From Desulfobacterales bacterium RIFOXYA12_FULL_46_15 (GTDB lineage Bacteria > Desulfobacterota > Desulfobacteria > Desulfobacterales > Desulfobacteraceae): 32,612 nt of DNA. Positions 1-7,584 of this stretch are shown here, piece by piece (the first letter of the stretch is position 1; each line of letters opens with the position of its first letter). The translations under genes and the position numbers were made by a program. Under the pieces are notes generated by a model. It saw only the letters and a list, made by a program, of their open reading frames with translations, was not told the DNA's origin and ran no database searches. The stretch is taken from NCBI GenBank assembly GCA_001799395.1, contig MGTJ01000180.1:1-32612 (forward strand), read 5' to 3'.

Positions 1-69
1 CTCTTTTAGAGAAAATTGAAAGAGTGGCATTACAATTTTCATTTTTGAATTTTCCTTTTTACACAGTGC

Positions 70-128
70 AATAAGTGTAAAAAGCACATAATATTTTTAT
101 ATATAGGCTGTACTTTTTTACACTTATT
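70..128. repeat. 14-bp perfect inverted repeat with a 31-base spacer
   Basis: The arm AATAAGTGTAAAAA at 70-83 is matched by its exact reverse complement at 115-128. The 9-mer TTTTTACAC also occurs once more at 56-64, so the element is present three times within 75 bases. The spacer is AT-rich. The repeat lies just upstream of the integrase remnant. It could be a recombination site, an operator or a transcript hairpin; the sequence alone does not decide. Confidence 0.6.
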
Positions 129-175
129 ACCATATTAACGACTTAAACATAGAAAATAGCACCAAATTTTGCCCT

Positions 176-355
176 AACCCTGAAGCAAAACAGATAGACC
201 AGGTAAAAGAAATTTTAAGGTATCATCAGTATGCATTTCGCACAGGAACAACCTATTGTCAATGGATATTCAGTGCTGACGCACGAATTAGCTTCCAGCG
301 GGGGCATGGGTTTTGGGGCCTATTTTTCTTACCCGATTGTCAGCTTTCTGATTAA
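176..355 (+). pseudogene. IntI-like tyrosine recombinase, N-terminal fragment
   Basis: Reading from 176, the frame gives a peptide containing DQVKEILRYHQYAFRT and then TYCQWI. This is the pattern of the SAM-like N-terminal DNA-binding domain of integron-type integrases (family pattern roughly DQxRExxRxxHYSxRTExxYxxW). The similarity stops soon after the Trp, and the frame ends at a TAA at 353-355. The frame is open back to a TAG at 104-106 but contains no ATG, GTG or TTG before the match. The catalytic domain, with its Arg/His/Tyr residues, is absent. I read it as a dead remnant. The family call rests on pattern recognition over about 28 residues. Confidence 0.55.
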
Positions 356-526
356 CTCCGGATGAAGGGTTTTGATTTGATTCACGTCAATATCCGATAA
401 CAGACGTTTTAATGTGTCATGATGAGGCAAGCTCTCAAGCTCTGGGAATAAAAACGTCAAATTCTGCCTGTTCCATACTTTTTTCTGCCATTTAATGGAA
501 GGCCTTTTTTGAACTTTAAAAATCGT
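329..526 (-). pseudogene. DDE transposase, N-terminal fragment
   Basis: On the minus strand, from just after a TGA at 527-529 down to a TAA at 329-331, one open frame gives about 65 residues. They include RPSIKWQKKVWNRQN, FPELESLPHHDTLKRLL and DIDVNQI. This resembles the N-terminal region of the DDE transposases that carry a 'LPHHDTL' motif before the catalytic core. No start codon fits, and no catalytic DDE part follows. It overlaps the end of the plus-strand integrase remnant by about 27 bases, which fits stacked mobile-element debris beyond the 3' end of the nif operon. No terminal repeats were recognised. Confidence 0.5.
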
Positions 527-544
527 TCAGGCACTGGGGAGTGC
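515..544 (-). terminator. possible weak terminator after nifV
   Basis: On the minus strand, 35 bases beyond the nifV stop, GCACT-CCCC-AGTGC forms a 5-bp stem with a four-base loop (531-544). After a gap of seven bases an ATTTTTA run follows (517-523). The stem is short and the T-run is not adjacent, so this is only a candidate end for the nif transcript. Confidence 0.3.
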
Positions 545-578
545 AAGGTGAGCAAACCGGAACGGGTATTAAGCCGGA

Positions 579-1721
579 TCATGCAGTCTTATTCATCAAA
601 TAAAGTTCCTTCAATTCGGCTGGTGTGAGGGAAGATTTCCGTTCCATGGCTTTCTGCCTTACAAAGGGGATGAGCTTTTGAGCCAAAGCCTTGTGGATGG
701 AGATCCCCTGTTTTTCGAGGGCGTGACAGATGCCTGCCGAGCCGGAATGATATCCGATTACAAAATCGCTCTCTTTTTGACCCACCTGTTCAGGCCTGAA
801 AAGCTGGTAGGCGGCGGCATGTTTTAAAAGCCCGGCGCAATGGATGCCGGATTCATGGCAAAAAACATTCTCGCCAATGATGGGTTTGGATGGGTGGATT
901 TCCCGGCCCGAGGCTTTGGCGACCCGGCGGCAGAGCCCGGTCATCCTTGTCATGTCAATGGTTCCTTTATACCCGCCGATTTCAAAAAGGGCCATGGCTG
1001 CCTCTTCCAGGGGGGTGTTACCGGCCCTTTCCCCAAGACCGTTGACCGTGACGCTTAAGGCATCGGCACCGGCTTCAACGGCTGTGACCGCATTGGCCGT
1101 GGCCATGCCCAGATCATTATGCCCGTGGAATTCAAGACAGAGCCCCGGAACCTGTTCTTTTAATCCTGAAATCAAATCCATGACCATGAGGGGACCGGCC
1201 AGGCCCACTGTATCGGCTATCCGTAGACGCCGGGCCCCGGCTTCATGGGCAAGGGCGGCAAATTTGTGCAGGAATTCCCGGCTGGCCCGGGTAGCGTCCT
1301 GGGCACCCACAGAGACCCGGTCAAAACAGGTTTTGGCATACCCAACAAGGGAAATAAGGGATTTAAGCACCCAGGCTTCATCTTTATCAAAGGTTTTCAG
1401 GAGGATGGATGATACGGGAAAACTGATATGAACCCCGGGGGTGCGGCACCGGGCCGCCTGTTCGATATCCTTTTGAACTGCCCTGCACCAGGAGGTAAAG
1501 GTACAGGGCAGGTTCAGGGCCAAAAGTGCTTTGATATCCCGCCGGGCCTCCTTTCCCATGGCCGGGATACCGGCTTCGATTTCATTGATGCCGGCCCGGG
1601 CCAGATCCGCTGCAATGTCAAGCCGTTCACAAGCGGTGAACACCACACCCGGGGCTTGCTCCCCATCCCTCAGGGTGGTGTCCGCCATCCATATGTATCT
1701 CTGCTTGTCCGGCTCTGTCAT
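579..1721 (-). CDS. nifV: homocitrate synthase NifV
   Basis: NifV condenses acetyl-CoA with 2-oxoglutarate to give (R)-homocitrate, the organic ligand of FeMo-cofactor. The protein has 380 residues, normal for the family. The N-terminal isopropylmalate/homocitrate synthase signature DTTLRDGEQAPGV begins near residue 14. The second signature, HGHNDLGMATANAV, is near residue 200 and supplies the metal-binding histidines; NGLGERAGNTPLEE follows. The start at 1721 has a purine-rich GGGGAGA 10-15 bases upstream. A second ATG twelve codons in would leave almost no sequence before the signature, so it is less likely. It is the last gene of the nif operon, 27 bases after the ferredoxin gene. LeuA and citramalate synthases are relatives, but the nif context makes NifV the firm call. 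Confidence 0.95.
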   Translation of the reverse strand: MTEPDKQRYIWMADTTLRDGEQAPGVVFTACERLDIAADLARAGINEIEAGIPAMGKEARRDIKALLALNLPCTFTSWCRAVQKDIEQAARCRTPGVHISFPVSSILLKTFDKDEAWVLKSLISLVGYAKTCFDRVSVGAQDATRASREFLHKFAALAHEAGARRLRIADTVGLAGPLMVMDLISGLKEQVPGLCLEFHGHNDLGMATANAVTAVEAGADALSVTVNGLGERAGNTPLEEAAMALFEIGGYKGTIDMTRMTGLCRRVAKASGREIHPSKPIIGENVFCHESGIHCAGLLKHAAAYQLFRPEQVGQKESDFVIGYHSGSAGICHALEKQGISIHKALAQKLIPFVRQKAMERKSSLTPAELKELYLMNKTA

Positions 1722-1748
1722 GATGCGGTTCTCCCCGGGAGTTCCCTC

Positions 1749-2054
1749 CTATAGCAGGTATTCCTTTGCAACCGTTCCCTCTTCAAGGGCGTCCAGGATT
1801 TTGTCTATGATCTCTTCGGAATCCACATGACCATACCAGGCGTTTTCCGGGTAAACAACCATGACCGGCCCTTCTTCACACATTTTCAGGCAGCAGGTGG
1901 AAGAGACGTGAACATTTTCAAGCCCCCGGTCCAGAATTTCATTTTCAATATAGGGAAGAAATTCATGGGAATTCTTCCTGTGGCATTTCCCCTTGGGGTC
2001 TCCGTTGGGTCTGAAGCTGGCGCAGACCAGTATATGGTGGTTCGGTTTTTCCAT
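1749..2054 (-). CDS. nif-associated thioredoxin-like [2Fe-2S] ferredoxin
   Basis: This is a 101-residue soluble electron carrier. It closely resembles the nif-linked 2Fe-2S ferredoxin of Clostridium pasteurianum. Shared features are the HHILVC start, Cys11 and Cys24, a second Cys pair at 55 and 59 (CCLKMC) and the late VVYPENAWYGHV segment. Those four cysteines fit the cluster ligands of this thioredoxin-fold family; Cys54 is an additional one. The start at 2054 is chosen because AAGGAGA lies 9 bases upstream; a longer frame reaching 2114 would overlap nifB. It sits between nifB and nifV, so it most likely donates electrons to nitrogenase or to cofactor assembly. That role is inferred from position. 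Confidence 0.9.
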   Translation of the reverse strand: MEKPNHHILVCASFRPNGDPKGKCHRKNSHEFLPYIENEILDRGLENVHVSSTCCLKMCEEGPVMVVYPENAWYGHVDSEEIIDKILDALEEGTVAKEYLL

Positions 2055-2076
2055 TATTTTTTTTCTCCTTGTTGAT

Positions 2077-3348
2077 TTACATACAACCCATTCCCGTTCC
2101 CGAGCATTCTGCATGGCAGCGGACGGGTTCCCGTTTCAGAAACGGATTCATATCCTGTTTGTTTTTTAAGGCATCCAGAATTTCATGGATGAGTCCGCTT
2201 AAGACCAGGATTTCAAATCCTTTTTCCGTCAGAATTTTTTTTGGGGTTTCCCCGATCCCGTTCACCAGGAGAAGATGGCAGTCTTTCAGTTGTTCGGCCA
2301 TGGAATGCCACCTGAAATCCTTTCCGCCCGGTTCGGGCATGAGTCGTTGCTCCACAAGTTCGGGTTTCCCTGAACCCATATCATAGACGGCAAGCTGTTT
2401 TGCTTCTCCAAGGTGTTGATTCACCAGAACTCCTTCCCGTGTTGCCACGGCGATATAAGGCCTTTGCCTTGTTGTAATAAAGGGTTTTTCTTTTTGTATC
2501 CCGGCGCATTCCTTCAGACGGATCAGGAGCATGACATCCGGTTCTTCATCCAGCATGCCGGCGGCATCAGCTCTGCACCTCCTGCAATGCATCATCTGGG
2601 GGATATGAACCTTGGCCCCGGCCTGGATTTTGGCCATGGCTTTTTTGGATGGCTCAAAAACAGAGGAAAAATTAGACCCTGGATTGGGAAAATAGGGCAT
2701 ACAATTCAACAGATCCACTTTGAGTTTTGCCATCTGTTTTGCAATATCATTGACATGGTGATCATTGATTCCCGGCAGGACAATGGTATTGACTTTGACA
2801 ATGATCCCTTTTTCTTTCAGGCCTGCTATGGCTGCCATCTGTCTTTCCAGAAGAAGCCCGGCTCCTTTTTCAGGTCCCAGGGATCTTTTTTTGTACCTGA
2901 CCCAGGCATATATTTTTTCCCCGATCCCGGGATCGACGGCATTGACGGTGATGCTGACATGGCTCACCTTGAGTTTTGAAATGTCCGGAAGCCAGTCCAT
3001 GAGATTCAATCCGTTGGTGGCAAGGCAGAGCAGCATGTCCGGATAGGCTTTGCGGACCATTTCAAGGGTGGTCAGGGTCTCCTCAGGGTTTGCAAAAGGA
3101 TCTCCGGGTCCGGCAATGCCCACCACGGAAATATTCTTTTTGGCCTCCATGACCCCTTTCAGGTATTCCATGGCCTGGAAGGGTTTCAGGATGGCGCTGG
3201 TAACGCCGGGCCGGGTTTCATTGACACAGTCGAATTTCCGGTCACAAAAATTACACTGAATATTGCAGCGGGGTGCAACAGGAAGGTGGACACGGCCATG
3301 GGTGGTACAGGCCTTGGGGTTAAAACAGGGGTGATGTTCAATATTCAT
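2077..3348 (-). CDS. nifB: NifB, radical SAM FeMo-cofactor maturase with C-terminal NifX-like domain
   Basis: NifB builds NifB-co, the carbide-containing 8Fe core of FeMo-cofactor, from two [4Fe-4S] clusters and S-adenosylmethionine. The protein has 423 residues. The opening segment MNIEHHPCFNPKA is typical of NifB, and the radical SAM motif CNIQCNFC gives Cys28, Cys32 and Cys35. The GGE-like region reads VVGIAGPGDPFANP. From about residue 285 there is a second domain (YIAVATREGVLVNQHLGEA, then LLVNGIGETP) of the NifX/NafY cofactor-carrier family. The tail is Cys-rich (CHAECSGTGMGCM). The start at 3348 has AGGAAAG upstream; the open frame continues to 3636 but has no NifB features there. It lies between nifN and the ferredoxin gene. 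Confidence 0.96.
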   Translation of the reverse strand: MNIEHHPCFNPKACTTHGRVHLPVAPRCNIQCNFCDRKFDCVNETRPGVTSAILKPFQAMEYLKGVMEAKKNISVVGIAGPGDPFANPEETLTTLEMVRKAYPDMLLCLATNGLNLMDWLPDISKLKVSHVSITVNAVDPGIGEKIYAWVRYKKRSLGPEKGAGLLLERQMAAIAGLKEKGIIVKVNTIVLPGINDHHVNDIAKQMAKLKVDLLNCMPYFPNPGSNFSSVFEPSKKAMAKIQAGAKVHIPQMMHCRRCRADAAGMLDEEPDVMLLIRLKECAGIQKEKPFITTRQRPYIAVATREGVLVNQHLGEAKQLAVYDMGSGKPELVEQRLMPEPGGKDFRWHSMAEQLKDCHLLLVNGIGETPKKILTEKGFEILVLSGLIHEILDALKNKQDMNPFLKREPVRCHAECSGTGMGCM

Positions 3349-3364
3349 TTTTCTTTCCTTATTT

Positions 3365-4747
3365 CTACATATAGGCGTAACCAACGGTTGAGATGTCCTG
3401 CCGGTTTCCCAGCAGGGTATTGACGATGGTATCAAACAATTGCTGGGTTCCCCTGTACCCGATGTGCAGGATACGGGCTCCCCCCACCCGGTCATGGATG
3501 GGAAAACCGGTTCTGACCAGGGGGATCTTGAGATTGCGGGACAGGGTATATCCCTTGCTGTTTCCAATGGCAAAATCAGGGCTGAGTTTTTTGGCTGCCT
3601 CTTCCATCTGTGTAAAATCCATACCCTGGTGCACATGCACCTGGTCCCTGATGTTTTGCGGCAGGATCTGGGTCAGGGCCTGTTTTAACAATCCGCTTCT
3701 GCCGCCGGAAGCGCACAGGACCGGAATAATGCCGATCTCGGCAAGAAAACCGGCCATGGCCGTTACAAAATCCTCTTCCCCATACACCACAGCCTTTTTT
3801 TTAGACACATATTTATTTCCATCCACATAGGCGTCAATCAGCCTTCCCCTCTGCCTTTTGTATTTTTCAGGCACAGGTTTCAAGGTTATTTCTTCCAGGG
3901 CTGAAAAGAAAGAATCCGTGGCTTTGACACCTATGGGAATCCCCGGCGAAACCAGGGGTATGTCAAATCGTTCTTTTAAAATAGTACCTGCGGTTTTTTC
4001 CCCTTTTTGGGATAATCCGGCCAATAATGCGCCCAATTCCATGCTCGCATCGGAAAGGCTCATGTCCCGGATATCCCTGATAGGGGTCCCTCCTTTTTGA
4101 ATGGCATGATATTCAACCCAGGAAGGCCCTTCCAGCCGTTCGGAATAGTCGGGCAAAAGAATGAGTTTTGTATCCAGATCCTCAAAGATTTCCTTTAAAT
4201 GCCGAAGATCTTCATTGGATAACATACCGGGAAAAAGATTGATCCTTTTCCTGGGTTTGGGTTTATGTCTGATCCTGCTGCCCAGGGGGTTGCAATAAGC
4301 GGTTACGGCCCGGACCGCATGATGAAACCCGTCCATATGGGTCCCGGTATAGCTCGGGGTGGACACATGGACAAGGTCGGTCCTGCCTTCCCCCTGATCC
4401 ATGCCTGACAGAATCATGGGCACATCATCCCCAATGGTTTCGGAAAGGCAGGTAGTGGCAATACCGATCATCCCGGGGGAATATTGACGGATGATGTTTT
4501 CAATGGCCAGTTTCAGGTTTGCGCCGCCGCCGAATATGGCCGTCTCCTCTGAAAAATTGGAGGATGCGATATCCACGGGTTCTTTAAAATGGCTGATGAG
4601 ATATCTTCTCATATAGGTTGAGCAGCCCTGGGAACCGTGCAAAAGCGGTATGGCGCCTTCAATGCCGTGAAAGACCAGTGCAGCGCCCAGGGGAGTACAC
4701 ATTTTACAGGCATTCCGGGTTGCAGTATAAGATTTTGCAGTGTTCAT
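3365..4747 (-). CDS. nifN: nitrogenase cofactor scaffold subunit NifN
   Basis: NifN is the beta-type subunit of the NifEN scaffold on which NifB-co matures to FeMo-cofactor. The protein has about 460 residues and is homologous to NifK. CTPLGAALVFHGIEG, HGSQGCSTYMRRYL, FKEPVDIASSNF and TTCLSETIGDD occur in the NifK/NifN order. The start at 4747 is preferred because AAGGA lies 8 bases upstream. An in-frame ATG at 4753 would leave only 2 bases between that site and the codon. The Shine-Dalgarno sequence overlaps the nifE stop codon, so the two genes are tightly coupled. It is called NifN rather than a second NifK because it directly follows nifE and a better NifK lies upstream. Confidence 0.93.
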   Translation of the reverse strand: MNTAKSYTATRNACKMCTPLGAALVFHGIEGAIPLLHGSQGCSTYMRRYLISHFKEPVDIASSNFSEETAIFGGGANLKLAIENIIRQYSPGMIGIATTCLSETIGDDVPMILSGMDQGEGRTDLVHVSTPSYTGTHMDGFHHAVRAVTAYCNPLGSRIRHKPKPRKRINLFPGMLSNEDLRHLKEIFEDLDTKLILLPDYSERLEGPSWVEYHAIQKGGTPIRDIRDMSLSDASMELGALLAGLSQKGEKTAGTILKERFDIPLVSPGIPIGVKATDSFFSALEEITLKPVPEKYKRQRGRLIDAYVDGNKYVSKKKAVVYGEEDFVTAMAGFLAEIGIIPVLCASGGRSGLLKQALTQILPQNIRDQVHVHQGMDFTQMEEAAKKLSPDFAIGNSKGYTLSRNLKIPLVRTGFPIHDRVGGARILHIGYRGTQQLFDTIVNTLLGNRQDISTVGYAYM

Positions 4748-4758
4748 ATTCATTTTCC

Positions 4759-6129
4759 TTATTTTAAAACATCCACAAAGCATTTTCTCGGGACAAGATC
4801 CCAGACAGGGCTTGAAACCGTTTCATGGATTTCCCTGGCGAAATTTTTCATTCCTTCAAATCCTGCCAGGGGAATTTTTCTTTCATGGTTGTGATCACAG
4901 AACCCCAGGCCCAGCTTATAGGCAATGGGTTTTTCCTTTACCCCGCCGATAAAAAGATGGGCATCCTTTTCAAGAACATATTTTGCCAGTTCCAGGGGAT
5001 TGGCATCATCCAGGATCACTGTCCCTGGATTGCACATGTCCTTTAAGAGCGCATAATCCTCTTTGTTCCCGGTCTGGGATCCCACCAGCACCACTTCCAT
5101 GCCCAGGTGTTTTAAGGCCTTGATCAGCGAAAAGGCCTTGAATGCACCGCCCACATAGATGGCGGCCCGTTTTCCCTTAAGATCCGCTTTTATTTCATAT
5201 AGTTCCGGGAGGATGGCAGCGACTTCCTCCCGGACCAGGAGGGCCGTCTTTTCCATGATGTCCGGCCGGTCGGGGAAAAACGAGGCCACGTCATACAGGG
5301 CCTTTGACGTATCTTCAATGCCGAAATAGGAAACCCGGATAAAGGGGATGCCGTATTCTTTTTCCATTTTCTGGGCCAGGCAGGTCAGGGACCCGGAACA
5401 CTGGACCACATTGAGGCAGGCCCGGTGTGAGGATGAAAAATCCTCTACCCGGCTGTCTCCGGTCATCACAGACACGACTTCGATACCCATCCGTTTATAA
5501 TATTCCCTGATGATCCAGGTTTCTCCGCCGATATTGAATTCCCCCAGGATATTGATGCTCAAGGGGATTTTTTCCGGTATTTCCTCCCGGCTCCGGTCAA
5601 TGAGGCTGAACAGGGCGTCACAGGCAGCCTTGTACCCGTCCTTTTTGGTTCCTTTAAACCCTTCGGAATGGACCGGGAGCACGGGAATGCCTGCTTTGGC
5701 CTCTACTTTTTTACACACAGCCGCCACATCATCGCCGATGATTCCCACAATGCAGGTGCAATAGACAAAGGCAGCTTTAGGCCGATAGATATCAATGAGT
5801 TCAAAAAGGGCCTTTTCCAGTTTTTTTTCACCGCCGTAGATAATATCCGTTCCGGAAAGATCCGTGGAAAAGCTCATCCTGTGGAGTTCCGGCCCTGAAG
5901 ACAGAGCGCCCCGGATATCCCAGGTATAGGATGCGCAACCGATGGGACCGTGAACCAGGTGCAGGGCGTCGGTAATGGGGTAAAGAACCACCCGTGAGCC
6001 GCAGAACACACATGCCCGCTGGCTTACTGACCCTGCCAGGCTTTTTTTGCCGCAACTGATGTCAAACTCATCATCACCTTTTGTAAAGACTTGGTTTTTC
6101 CGGTCTTCCAGTATGGATATGGGTTTCAT
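4759..6129 (-). CDS. nifE: nitrogenase cofactor scaffold subunit NifE
   Basis: NifE is the alpha-type subunit of the NifEN complex. It has about 456 residues and is homologous to NifD. Cluster-ligand regions seen are CVFCGSRVVLYP, HLVHGPIGCASYTWDIRG and VYCTCIVGIIGDDV, followed by NILGEFNIGGE. NifD-specific features around the cofactor histidine are not all kept, as expected for NifE. The start at 6129 (MKPIS) has AAGGA 8 bases upstream; the ATG at 6135 is only 2 bases from it. It lies 12 bases after nifK and 11 bases before nifN, in the order K-E-N. Confidence 0.94.
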   Translation of the reverse strand: MKPISILEDRKNQVFTKGDDEFDISCGKKSLAGSVSQRACVFCGSRVVLYPITDALHLVHGPIGCASYTWDIRGALSSGPELHRMSFSTDLSGTDIIYGGEKKLEKALFELIDIYRPKAAFVYCTCIVGIIGDDVAAVCKKVEAKAGIPVLPVHSEGFKGTKKDGYKAACDALFSLIDRSREEIPEKIPLSINILGEFNIGGETWIIREYYKRMGIEVVSVMTGDSRVEDFSSSHRACLNVVQCSGSLTCLAQKMEKEYGIPFIRVSYFGIEDTSKALYDVASFFPDRPDIMEKTALLVREEVAAILPELYEIKADLKGKRAAIYVGGAFKAFSLIKALKHLGMEVVLVGSQTGNKEDYALLKDMCNPGTVILDDANPLELAKYVLEKDAHLFIGGVKEKPIAYKLGLGFCDHNHERKIPLAGFEGMKNFAREIHETVSSPVWDLVPRKCFVDVLK

Positions 6130-6141
6130 TTTCATGGTCCT

Positions 6142-7518
6142 TTACATCACAAGTTCAAACCGTTCTTCAGGAGCATCCCGGTCCATGCGGTCCAGCAGCA
6201 CATCCAGTATTTTCTCCAGAAGACGCATGCCGCCCCTGTAACAGGTCGTGGGGAAATAGGAATGGCCCACACGGTCCAGGATAGGAAATCCGAACCGCAC
6301 AAATGGTATATCATCATCTTTGGCCATATATTTCCCATAGGTATTGGCCATGAGCAGATCCACAGGGTCGTTCTTGATCCATTGGTGGAGCATGAACATA
6401 TCTCCGCCGGCCTTGACATTCACCTTGCAGGGCAGGTGGGCGGTAAGGGCCTGGATCTGTTTTTCAAAGGCTTTTCCCGACGTTCCGGTAACGATATGGA
6501 TGGGCATCATATCGATCTGTACGAGAAATTCCACAAGAGGGATCAAATGGTCGGGATCACCGGCCAGGGCTACTTTTTTTTGGTAAAAATACTGGTGCAT
6601 ATCCGTAATGATGTCTAAAAGCTGTCCCCGTTCCCGGGTAATGCTGTCCGGCACGCTGACCCCGGCTGCTTTTCTGAGGGCATCGATAAACCGGTCCGTG
6701 GCCGAAAGCCCGATGGGCAGATCTTCTACCCGGCAGGGAACATGCCATTTACCGTCCAAAGCCCTGGCAGCATCGGCCGATGCCAGGGGACCCAGGGCAA
6801 TGGTGCCCATGCTGTCCCCGGTGCTGACCAAATCTTCCAGGGGGGTTCCGCCCTGGGGAAACATTTTGTATTTCCCGGTCTGGGGGCCGTTGAGCACATC
6901 CGAAGTATCGGGAAATAAGATGGGCCGGATTCCCATTTCCCTTGCAAGCCGTTTAATTTCAGACATGTCGGAAGGCTCTACATATCCGGGAATGATATTG
7001 AACCGGCCGTTGTGAACTCCTGTTGATTTTGAAAAATACAGGGCCATGGCCTTGGTCATATTGGCGAATCCGGTAACGTGGGACCCGACATAGCTGGGAG
7101 TATTGGCATGAAATACATGTTTTCCCGGAGGGACCTTTCCCTCTTTCACCGCTTTGTTGGTGATCTGGTACAAATCGTCACCAATGGTTTCAGAAAGACA
7201 GGTGGTGTGAACGGCAATAATATCCGGGTCATAGGTGGTAAAAATATTATCAATGGCCTGGATCAGATTGGCCTGTCCGCCGAAGACGGAAGATCCTTCG
7301 GTAAATGAACTGGTAGCGGCCATTACCGGTTCTCTGTAGTGGCGGGTCAGAGCGCTTCTGTGATAGGCGCAGCAGCCCTGGGAGCCGTGGCTGTGGGGCA
7401 GGCAATTGTGAATTCCTAAGGAGGCGTACATGGCACCGACGGGCTGGCAGGTTTTTGCCGGGTTGACGGTGAGGGCCTCTCTTGGGAGAATTTCGGTATG
7501 GGTATGTCTAAGCAGCAT
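6142..7518 (-). CDS. nifK: nitrogenase MoFe protein beta chain NifK
   Basis: NifK pairs with NifD to form the alpha2beta2 MoFe protein that reduces N2. The protein has 458 residues, the short form lacking the long N-terminal extension of the Azotobacter chain. Cys24 (CQPVGAM), Cys49 (HGSQGC) and Cys107 (TTCLSETIGDD) have exactly the spacing of the P-cluster ligands Cys70, Cys95 and Cys153 of Azotobacter. NTPSYVGSHVTGF is also conserved. The start at 7518 has GAGGAGA 6 bases upstream. The 66-base gap to nifD is the widest inside the operon. It contains ACAAAATTGG (7551-7560), the complement of a motif repeated upstream of nifH. Confidence 0.97.
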   Translation of the reverse strand: MLLRHTHTEILPREALTVNPAKTCQPVGAMYASLGIHNCLPHSHGSQGCCAYHRSALTRHYREPVMAATSSFTEGSSVFGGQANLIQAIDNIFTTYDPDIIAVHTTCLSETIGDDLYQITNKAVKEGKVPPGKHVFHANTPSYVGSHVTGFANMTKAMALYFSKSTGVHNGRFNIIPGYVEPSDMSEIKRLAREMGIRPILFPDTSDVLNGPQTGKYKMFPQGGTPLEDLVSTGDSMGTIALGPLASADAARALDGKWHVPCRVEDLPIGLSATDRFIDALRKAAGVSVPDSITRERGQLLDIITDMHQYFYQKKVALAGDPDHLIPLVEFLVQIDMMPIHIVTGTSGKAFEKQIQALTAHLPCKVNVKAGGDMFMLHQWIKNDPVDLLMANTYGKYMAKDDDIPFVRFGFPILDRVGHSYFPTTCYRGGMRLLEKILDVLLDRMDRDAPEERFELVM

Positions 7519-7584
7519 GGGTATCTCCTCGTATGAACATGAGTGTTGTTACAAAATTGGGGTATTGGGTTAAATCCTTAAGTT

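Noticed and set aside
844-1431. Plus-strand open frame of 195 codons antisense to nifV
   Set aside because: It lies wholly inside nifV, its peptide is rich in Ser/Arg/Pro without any motif, and nifV is unmistakable.
3349-3636. N-terminal extension of NifB by 96 residues
   Set aside because: The extension overlaps the end of nifN and has no NifB features; the ATG at 3348 has a ribosome site and gives the usual NifB start.
4747-6129. nifE and nifN as a second nifDK or a vanadium/iron-only nitrogenase
   Set aside because: They lack the cofactor-ligand pattern of catalytic subunits, directly follow nifK, and no vnfG/anfG-like gene is present.
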